DNA of 64,000 nt from Burkholderiales bacterium (GTDB lineage Bacteria > Pseudomonadota > Gammaproteobacteria > Burkholderiales > SG8-39). Shown piece after piece: positions 58,009-64,000 of the stretch. The translations under genes were made by a program, and so were the position numbers. Where the stretch lies: contig JACZJT010000036.1 in assembly GCA_014860445.1 (NCBI GenBank), positions 92,591 through 156,590 of the forward strand. The letters run 5' to 3'. The notes beneath the pieces are model-generated. The model had not been told where the DNA came from, made no database searches, and saw only the letters and a program-made list of their open reading frames with translations. How positions within the stretch are numbered: the stretch's first letter is position 1; each line of letters starts with the position of its first letter.

Positions 58009-58956
58009 ATGAAAGTAGTTACCGCCGCTGTTGCAGGTCTCGCGCTTTGCGCATTCGCCAGCGTCCAAGCCGCCTATCCCGATCGTCCGATAAAAGTGAT
58101 CGTGCCCTGGGCCGCAGGTGGCGACACCGACAATATTTTCCGCCCCTTTGGGCCGGCACTGCAAAAGGCGATGGGAGGAACAACCGTGGTTATCGCGAAT
58201 ATCGGCGGCGCCTCGGGCACCGTCGGCGCGCGCGAGGCCAAGGGCTCTCCTCCCGACGGCTATACCCTGTATGCAGTGCACGACTATATTCACTCTACGT
58301 ATTACATCGGCATCTCGGACGTCAATTACACCGATTTCGAGCCGGTCTGCCTCATCGCATCAACACCGTCGATCGTGACGGCGAGCCCGAAGACCAAGTG
58401 GAATACGATGAAAGAAATGGTCGCCGATGCCAAAGCGCATCCCGGCCAGATTTCAGTAGGCGCGACCCTCGGTTCGACCAGTCACTTCTTTCCTGCGCTG
58501 ATCGAAAAAGCCGCGGGCATCAAGTTCAAGTATATTTCCTATGACGGCCTGGCCCAGCGCATGAACGCCATTCTTGGCGGCCATATCGATCTGACCGATG
58601 GCAACCTTACGCAGAAAGGCAAGGTCGACGCCGGCCAGCTCAAGTTCCTCGCGACCGCCACCGAGAAGCGCAGTCCCGAACTGCCCAATGTACCGACGCT
58701 GAAGGAACTGGGCATCAACGTCGAATATGCGGTATCGCGCGGTCTTCTGGCCCCGAAAGGCACACCCAACGACATCCTGACCAAGCTGGAAGGCGCCTGC
58801 AGTCAGGCGGCCAAGGACCCGGGCTTTGCCGAGTCAATGAGGAAGCAAGGGACCGACGTGCACTACCTGGATCGCAAGGGGTACGCGAGCTTCCTGAAGG
58901 ATAACGACACGCTCAACAAGAATCTGGCGCGTGAACTCGGCCTCCTAAAGCGCTAG
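58009..58956 (+). CDS. TctC/Bug-family tripartite tricarboxylate transporter binding protein
   Basis: 315 residues with a signal peptide (MKVVTAAVAGLALCAFASVQAAYP) and the Bug fold opening (YPDRPIKVIVPWAAGGDTDNIFRP), later GGASGTVGAREAKGSPPDGYTL. A GGAG ribosome-binding site lies just upstream. Bug proteins bind carboxylic acids, amino acids or aromatic acids in the periplasm and hand them to TctA/TctB. The next genes are tctB and tctA, giving a complete tripartite system. Confidence 0.93.
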   Translation: MKVVTAAVAGLALCAFASVQAAYPDRPIKVIVPWAAGGDTDNIFRPFGPALQKAMGGTTVVIANIGGASGTVGAREAKGSPPDGYTLYAVHDYIHSTYYIGISDVNYTDFEPVCLIASTPSIVTASPKTKWNTMKEMVADAKAHPGQISVGATLGSTSHFFPALIEKAAGIKFKYISYDGLAQRMNAILGGHIDLTDGNLTQKGKVDAGQLKFLATATEKRSPELPNVPTLKELGINVEYAVSRGLLAPKGTPNDILTKLEGACSQAAKDPGFAESMRKQGTDVHYLDRKGYASFLKDNDTLNKNLARELGLLKR

Positions 58957-58989
58957 GTAGCGGCGATTTTTTTCCTGCGAGCGTTTTGA

Positions 58990-59475
58990 ATGACACGTGA
59001 CGGAATCGCCGGGCTCATCTGCCTGGCGCTTTCCCTCTGCCTGCTGGTACTGACGCGCGGGCTGCCGAAGTCGTCCTTCGTTCCCATCGGCCCGGATTTC
59101 TATCCGCGCATTGTCCTGGCCATTATGGCGCTGCTGTCCGTTATCTTGATCGCCACCGACCTATGGAAGAAGCGCGCACGTTCCGCGAAACCATCCGCTG
59201 AAGCAGTGGCCGATTCGGAAAAGCGCAACTACCGGCTGGTAGGCATCACCTTTGCCGTGTTCGCGGCCTATGTGGTATTGCTGCCGTTCGCTGGGTATCG
59301 GATCGCAACCTTCATATTCATGGCGGCCCTGCAGGCTGTGTTCGAAATGCCGCGCAGCGCACGGCGCTGGATCATTGTGCTGACTTCGGCGCTCGTTACT
59401 GCGGCAATTACTTATCTCGTGTTCCAGCACTATCTCTCGGTGCTGCTGCCGCGTGGAAGTTGGACGAACTGGTAA
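58990..59475 (+). CDS. tctB: TctB-family small transporter subunit
   Basis: 161 residues with four hydrophobic segments (GLICLALSLCLLVLTRGLP; FYPRIVLAIMALLSVILIA; VFAAYVVLLPFAGYRIATFIFMA; LTSALVTAAITYLVFQHYL) and the poorly conserved but typical TctB FxPxGPDFYP region. It is the small membrane subunit of the tripartite tricarboxylate transporter. It starts 33 bp after tctC and ends 3 bp before tctA. Confidence 0.88.
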   Translation: MTRDGIAGLICLALSLCLLVLTRGLPKSSFVPIGPDFYPRIVLAIMALLSVILIATDLWKKRARSAKPSAEAVADSEKRNYRLVGITFAVFAAYVVLLPFAGYRIATFIFMAALQAVFEMPRSARRWIIVLTSALVTAAITYLVFQHYLSVLLPRGSWTNW

Positions 59476-59478
59476 GCC

Positions 59479-61002
59479 ATGATTGACCTTCTGCTTGCCG
59501 GGATCGACAACATTGTGCACCTGAAATATCTGGTGCCTCTGTTTCTAGGCACCCTGGTGGGCTTGATCGGCGGCGCGCTGCCCGGCGTCACCATCACCAT
59601 GACCATCATCATCGTGCTGCCCTTCACTTTCGGGCTCGATCCGCTGCAGGGCCTCGCGACGATGACCGGCGTGTATGTCGGCGGCTCTGCCGGCGGTGCG
59701 ATTACCGCCGCCTTGATCGGCATACCCGGGTCGCCTTCTGCGATCACCACGACCTTCGACGGCTTTCCCATGACCCAGAAAGGGCAGCCAGGACGAGCGA
59801 TCTGGCTGGGTATCTGGTCATCCTGCTTCGGCGGACTGCTCGCCGGCTTGTTCCTCATCGGCGCAACCGGTCCTCTGGCTGCGATCGCGCTTGAGTTCGG
59901 GCCCTGGGAATACTTCTCGCTGTTCGTATTTGCGCTGTCCATGGTCGCCGGGCTTACAGAAGGCTCCTTGGTCAAGGGACTGCTCTCCGGCACAATAGGT
60001 CTCGCGATCACCATTGTCGGTTTCGATCCGATCATGAGCGTGCCGCGTTTCACCCTGGGCACTGAATTCTTGCGCAGCGGCTTTCCGTTCCTGCCGGTGC
60101 TGATCGGCATTTTCGCGTTTGCGCAGTTGATGACCGATATTGAAAAAATGGACGGATCGGAGCAGACAAGCGCGCCGATCAAGGCGCCTCCGCTTACTGT
60201 GTCGCACCTCAAGGTCTTGTGGGAAATTATTTCCCGGCCCTTCCTGTTCATTTGGTCGACACTGGTCGGCATTCTCATCGGCGTGCTGCCCGCGATCGGC
60301 GGCAGCGCCGCAACCGTAATGGCCTATGACCAGGCGAAGAAATTCTCCAAGCATCCGGAGCGCTTCGGCAAGGGCAATCCCGAGGGCATCATTGCGTCAG
60401 AAGCCTCGTGCAACGCCAATGTCGGCGGTTCGCTGGTCACCATCATGGCCTTCGGCATACCGGGCGACGCCGTGACCGCGGTAATGCTAGGCGCGATGAC
60501 CATACACGGCATCCAGTCCGGGCCGCTGTTCGTGAGCCAGCATCCGACTATCGCCTATGGCATCTATGCCGCCTACCTGTTGGCGCATCCGATTATGGTT
60601 CTGATCTGCGCTTTCGGCGCGCGCCTGTTCCTGCGCGTGGTAACGGTACCGAAATCCATGCTCATCCCCAATGTGCTGGTTCTGTGCGTGATCGGCGCCT
60701 TTGCGCTCAACAACATCATGGAGGATGTGGTGGTGTTGCTGTTGTTCGGACTGGTCGGATACGCACTGGTAAAGGCGCGCTTCCCGCTTGCACCGCTCAT
60801 ACTCGGGCTGATACTGGGCGACCAGATCGAGGTCAACCTGCTGCGCGCGATCATGAGCGACCCCGATCCCTGGCTATTCTTCACGCGTCCGATTTCAGGA
60901 TCCTTGCTAGGGCTATCCGTCGCCTCGGTGATCTTCGCAATCTGGCAGCACCAGCGGCACAAAGGCCGCGCAGAGAAGATCGAAACGGAGCCTGACTTCT
61001 AG
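59479..61002 (+). CDS. tctA: TctA-family large transporter subunit
   Basis: 507 residues with about 11-12 hydrophobic segments. The family signature GLIGGALPGVTITMTIIIVLP near the start and GGSAGGAITAALIGIPGSPSA, followed later by SEASCNANVGGSLVTIMAFGIPGD, mark TctA. It is the pore-forming subunit of the Na+- or H+-coupled tripartite tricarboxylate transporter in the inner membrane. It completes a TctC-TctB-TctA operon that begins at 58009 and runs downstream of the E1 genes. Convergent with ccoS. Confidence 0.94.
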   Translation: MIDLLLAGIDNIVHLKYLVPLFLGTLVGLIGGALPGVTITMTIIIVLPFTFGLDPLQGLATMTGVYVGGSAGGAITAALIGIPGSPSAITTTFDGFPMTQKGQPGRAIWLGIWSSCFGGLLAGLFLIGATGPLAAIALEFGPWEYFSLFVFALSMVAGLTEGSLVKGLLSGTIGLAITIVGFDPIMSVPRFTLGTEFLRSGFPFLPVLIGIFAFAQLMTDIEKMDGSEQTSAPIKAPPLTVSHLKVLWEIISRPFLFIWSTLVGILIGVLPAIGGSAATVMAYDQAKKFSKHPERFGKGNPEGIIASEASCNANVGGSLVTIMAFGIPGDAVTAVMLGAMTIHGIQSGPLFVSQHPTIAYGIYAAYLLAHPIMVLICAFGARLFLRVVTVPKSMLIPNVLVLCVIGAFALNNIMEDVVVLLLFGLVGYALVKARFPLAPLILGLILGDQIEVNLLRAIMSDPDPWLFFTRPISGSLLGLSVASVIFAIWQHQRHKGRAEKIETEPDF

Positions 61003-61026
61003 GTCAAAAAATCGCCGGCGCTGCCG

Positions 61027-61236
61027 CTATCCGGGGTCGCGATCAGCGCCGTCCACTTCAGGGTTCGCCCCGCGCGGTAACGGAGTCGGCGGCGCCTTGT
61101 CATCGTCAAGCACGACGTCGAGCCCGGGACTTTCCAGGTCGTCGAACTGGCCGCTTCTCAAAGCCAGCCAGAACACCGCGCCGATGATGAATACCAGCAC
61201 TACGCTCAATGGAATCAGCAGAAACAGAATGTCCAT
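61027..61236 (-). CDS. ccoS: cbb3-type cytochrome oxidase assembly protein CcoS
   Basis: 69 residues from ATG 61234-61236 (MDILFLLIPLSVVLVFIIGAVFWLALRSGQFDDLESPG). A single membrane helix followed by the CcoS motif F-W-A-x-x-x-G-Q-F-D-D-L-E and an acidic/proline-rich tail. CcoS is required for copper and heme insertion into cbb3-type oxidases. It starts 4 bp after the ccoI stop on the same strand, the standard order. Confidence 0.92.
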   Translation of the reverse strand: MDILFLLIPLSVVLVFIIGAVFWLALRSGQFDDLESPGLDVVLDDDKAPPTPLPRGANPEVDGADRDPG

Positions 61237-61240
61237 GCGC

Positions 61241-63775
61241 TCATCCCGTTGAAGCAAGACTGCCATGCGCGACTGCTGCGGCCGCCGGTTTGGACTGTCG
61301 CCGCAGTCGCAGTGAATTGAGGATGACCAATAGCGAGCTTGTCGACATGCCTATCCCGGCCATCCAGGGCGTGACCATGCCCGATGCGGCCAGAGGCACT
61401 GCGATCAGGTTGTAACCCAGCGCCCAAATCAGATTTTCGCGAATGATCGCCAGCGTGCGCGCGGAAGTATCGAAAGCCGCGCGCAGATCACTCAAGCGGC
61501 CCGAAAGCAATACCGCATCGGCCTGGCGCTGCGAAATCCAGGCGCCATCGCTCATCGCGATCGATACTCCGGCCTGTGCGAGCACGGGTGCATCATTGAT
61601 CCCATCGCCTATCATTGCAACCACCCCACCGCCGCGCTGCAGTGCTTGAACGTATCGCAATTTGTCCTGCGGTGAAGCGTTTGCAGTGATCGATTCAATC
61701 CCCAGTGCCGTCGCGATGCGTTCGACCGTCTCGGCGCGATCGCCGCTCAGCAGATGCACGCGCTTTCCGGCGCGGTGCAACGCGCGGACAAAGTCGCCGG
61801 CGTCCGGGCGCAAAGCGTCACCGAGCACAAACAGAGCGAGGCAATTGGATTCATCGCCGAGCATGGCAACGGAACAGCCCGCCGGAATTTCTGGAGGCCG
61901 CCACGGCGCTGCATGCTGATGCGCCGCCAGGACAAAGTCCGGCCGGCCGAGACGATAGAGATGGCCGTTCACTTCGGCTTCCACCCCCAAACCCGCATGA
62001 TTCCTAGACTCGCGCACTGCCGATTCCGGGGTGCCCGCCGCAAGCAGTGCCTTCGCAATCGGATGCATGGATCCCTGTTCCATGGCGGCGGCGATCCGCA
62101 GACACTCCGCTTCCGACAGGTCCGCGAGCACATGGGTGTGCTCCAGACGCAGGCGGCCAAAAGTCAGCGTACCGGTTTTGTCCAGCACCACATCCGTCGC
62201 CCGCGCAAGTGTCTCTACGACATGCCCGTGACAAACGACGAGCCCTTGCCGTGCGAGCCGGCCCGTAGCCACCGTCAATGCTACCGGTGTCGCCAAGGAC
62301 AGCGCACAAGGACAGGTGACGACCAGAACGGACACCGCCACCCACAGTGCGCGCCCGGGCTCGATCATCCACCATGCGGCAGCCGAGGCCGCGGCGAGCG
62401 CCAGGGTCACAGCCACGAACCAGCCGGTTACCCGCTCGGCATTTGCAACCAGCCTCGGGCGCTCGCTTGCCGCTTGCTGCATCAAGCGAACGATGGAAGA
62501 GAGCACCGTATCAGCGCCGATGCGCTCCACCTGCATCAGCATCGGGTCTTCGATATTGGTCGAACCGCCCGTCACGCGGTCGCCGGCTTGGCGTGTGACC
62601 GGACTGCTCTCGCCGGTAAGCAGGGATTCATCGACAAGACTCCTCCCCTCTTTGACCACGCCATCCGCGGGGATGCGCTCCCCCGAGCGTACCAGCACCA
62701 GATCTCCGGGACGCAGGACGGAAACCGCCACTTGTTCGGGCTTGCCGGCGGAATCCAGGCGCAGCGCGACTTCGGGCGTCGCGCGGGACAGAAAATCCAG
62801 GCTGCGCGCCACTGCGTGCCTCGCCCGGATCTCCAGATACCTGCCGCACAGCAGCAGGAACACGAACATGGAGACCGAATCGAAATAGACTTCGCCATGC
62901 CGGCTGAAGGTGGACCAGGTACTGGCCGCAAAGGCGACCCCGATGCCCAGCGCCACCGGCAGGTCCATGCCCATACGGCCCAAGCGCAGATCACGCCAGG
63001 CGGATTGAAAGAATGGTCCCGCGGAATACGTTACCACCGGCAGCGTGAGCATCAGACCCGCCCAGCGCATCAGCTGCTCGATATCCGGCGTCATGCTGCC
63101 GGGCTCCGCCAGGTACACAGGCAGCGCGTACATCGTCACCTGCATCATGCCGAACCCCGCCACGAACAAGCGCCACAGGCTCTGCTTTTGCTCGGAGCGC
63201 TGGGCCGCTTCCTGCTGGCGCACATCGTAGGGATGGGCGCGATAGCCGATTTTTTGAACGGCGGCGAGAATCTCGCTCAGCTTTATTTTCTGCGGGTCCC
63301 AGCGCAATTGCGCGCGATGCGTAGTGGCATTGATGCCGACCCCGAGCACGCCTGGCAAGTGCCCAAGCACGTTCTGATTGAGCCATACGCACGCGGTGCA
63401 GCGTATGCCTTCTATCATCAACGCCGCGTCGCAGCTGCCGCCCGCTTCCGTATGGACAAAGCCGCGCTGCACCTCCGGGTCATCGTAGATGCGGAAATCT
63501 TCGTTTTCGCCGTCGGCAACGGCGGTAGGTGCCGGGCTGGTGCGGTGTTCGTAATAACCTAGCATCCCATAGCCGAGGATAGCTTCGGCCACGGCCTGGC
63601 AACCCGGGCAGCAGACCGCCTGCCAATTGCCATCGACCTTTACGCGATAGCGATTCGGGTCTGCCACAGGCAGTGCGCAGTGAAAGCAGGGCGGCGCACC
63701 TGGATCCTGCAGCGGCCCGGTGAACGGGCGCGGAACCGTGTCGACGGTTGGGATTTCGCGGCTTGACAGGCTCAT
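61241..63775 (-). CDS. ccoI: Copper-translocating P1B ATPase CcoI (FixI)
   Basis: 844 residues. N-terminal metal sites CFHCALPV and CCPGCQAV are followed by a heavy-metal domain with CTAC (residues near 120). Eight membrane segments include the CPC ion-binding motif (VVTCPCALSLATP). The phosphorylation site DKTGTLTFGR, TGES-type actuator region (LTGESSPV) and GDGINDAPVLAQAG are all present. CcoI transports copper across the inner membrane for assembly of the cbb3 binuclear centre. It forms a unit with ccoS; ccoG/ccoH/ccoNOQP are not in this window. Confidence 0.96.
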   Translation of the reverse strand: MSLSSREIPTVDTVPRPFTGPLQDPGAPPCFHCALPVADPNRYRVKVDGNWQAVCCPGCQAVAEAILGYGMLGYYEHRTSPAPTAVADGENEDFRIYDDPEVQRGFVHTEAGGSCDAALMIEGIRCTACVWLNQNVLGHLPGVLGVGINATTHRAQLRWDPQKIKLSEILAAVQKIGYRAHPYDVRQQEAAQRSEQKQSLWRLFVAGFGMMQVTMYALPVYLAEPGSMTPDIEQLMRWAGLMLTLPVVTYSAGPFFQSAWRDLRLGRMGMDLPVALGIGVAFAASTWSTFSRHGEVYFDSVSMFVFLLLCGRYLEIRARHAVARSLDFLSRATPEVALRLDSAGKPEQVAVSVLRPGDLVLVRSGERIPADGVVKEGRSLVDESLLTGESSPVTRQAGDRVTGGSTNIEDPMLMQVERIGADTVLSSIVRLMQQAASERPRLVANAERVTGWFVAVTLALAAASAAAWWMIEPGRALWVAVSVLVVTCPCALSLATPVALTVATGRLARQGLVVCHGHVVETLARATDVVLDKTGTLTFGRLRLEHTHVLADLSEAECLRIAAAMEQGSMHPIAKALLAAGTPESAVRESRNHAGLGVEAEVNGHLYRLGRPDFVLAAHQHAAPWRPPEIPAGCSVAMLGDESNCLALFVLGDALRPDAGDFVRALHRAGKRVHLLSGDRAETVERIATALGIESITANASPQDKLRYVQALQRGGGVVAMIGDGINDAPVLAQAGVSIAMSDGAWISQRQADAVLLSGRLSDLRAAFDTSARTLAIIRENLIWALGYNLIAVPLAASGMVTPWMAGIGMSTSSLLVILNSLRLRRQSKPAAAAVAHGSLASTG

Positions 63776-63866
63776 AGATGTGCGATTCTAGGCGCTCGCA
63801 TCAAGGTGCGCCATGCCGGTTCAGTGCGGATTCGATTTGTCGTTTGTTCGTTTGACGCCACAAAGC

Positions 63867-63898
63867 AAAAAGCCCCGACCTGATGGTCGGGGCTTTTT
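63867..63898 (-). terminator. Intrinsic terminator downstream of the 5S rRNA gene
   Basis: AGCCCCGACC and GGTCGGGGCT form a perfect 10-bp stem with a 4-nt loop, with T-runs on both strands. On the minus strand it lies immediately after the 5S rRNA 3' end, as expected for the end of an rRNA operon; it could also terminate plus-strand transcription. Confidence 0.9.
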
Positions 63899-63905
63899 GT
63901 TTTAG

Positions 63906-64000
63906 GGACCTGACGATGACCTACTTTCGCATGGGTAATCCATACTATCATCGGCGCGGCACCGTTTCACGGCCCTGTTCGGGATGGGAAGGGGTGGGAC
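63906..64000 (-). rRNA. rrf: 5S ribosomal RNA (3' part, truncated by window edge)
   Basis: Read on the minus strand, the last 95 bases contain CCCACCCCTTCCCATCCCGA, CCGTGAAAC, GCGCCGATGATAGTATGG and GTAGGTCATCGTCAGG, the characteristic conserved body and 3' end of bacterial 5S rRNA. The 5' end, and presumably 23S and 16S genes, lie beyond 64000. The 3' boundary is estimated from the closing stem and may be off by a few bases. Confidence 0.93.

Noticed and set aside
61754..63562. 602-codon open frame antisense to ccoI
   Set aside because: Mirror frame of a clear P-type ATPase; the composition (His/Arg/Gln-rich, no domain) is that of a shadow frame.

Overview
This 64 kb window is GC-rich chromosomal DNA that looks like it comes from a betaproteobacterium, of Burkholderiales or Nitrosomonadales type. 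The evidence is the smc-zipA order, PilU and PrmB close together, an ImuA-ImuB-DnaE2 operon behind a CTGT-N8-ACAG LexA box, CcoI-CcoS, Bug/TctC-type solute-binding proteins and HyuAB. This assignment is inference from gene content; no 16S sequence is in the window. A 5S rRNA gene runs off the right edge on the minus strand.

Layout. 0-8.7 kb holds core genes: smc-zipA (minus), queF, pilU, prmB and a fumarylacetoacetate-hydrolase-family enzyme. 8.8-14.1 kb is a diaminopimelate/peptidoglycan block: a LysA-type decarboxylase diverges from murE, a DapF-like protein whose two catalytic cysteines both read as serine, and LL-diaminopimelate aminotransferase dapL. 14.1-17.8 kb holds an ABC-F ATPase and an unusual MerR-type HTH/nucleotide-cyclase fusion. 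18.0-23.3 kb is the SOS mutasome operon imuA-imuB-dnaE2. 23.5-28.3 kb holds an ORF6N protein and a minus-strand run of an ECF42-like sigma factor, two YciI/DGPF proteins, a VOC protein, a BNR-propeller protein and a MoaD/ThiS-like small protein.

28.4-61 kb is a large catabolic and transport region. It starts with a molybdenum hydroxylase (FAD subunit plus fused 2Fe-2S/Mo subunit), a 6-hydroxynicotinate-reductase-like protein, a UPF0280 (ApbE-like) protein and a BT1-like transporter. These are followed by small exported proteins, a branched-chain-type ABC importer with fused LivH-LivM, and hyuA / tandem ferredoxin-like protein / hyuB. Next come a TauE permease, a beta-hydroxyacid dehydrogenase, a CoA-transferase-fold heterodimer, an AI-2E permease, a MaoC-like protein, a second CoA-transferase, an alpha/beta hydrolase, a methyltransferase, E1 alpha/beta of a 2-oxoacid dehydrogenase and a TctCBA transporter. 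Read together, this suggests uptake of a small N-heterocyclic or cyclic-amide acid, hydroxylation and reduction of its ring, opening of the ring, and processing of the acid products as CoA thioesters. 61-63.8 kb is ccoS-ccoI for cbb3 oxidase maturation, then a strong terminator and the 5S gene.

Non-coding structure. Two dispersed repeat families each occur twice. One is about 140 bp, with near-identical arms enclosing a 38-nt core that differs between copies, plus a built-in terminator hairpin. The other is an 80-bp CATTCCGAG palindrome, one copy of which contains the likely dnaE2 start codon. Short AT-rich, low-GC3 islands sit inside otherwise GC-rich coiled-coil coding sequence in smc and in the ABC-F gene.
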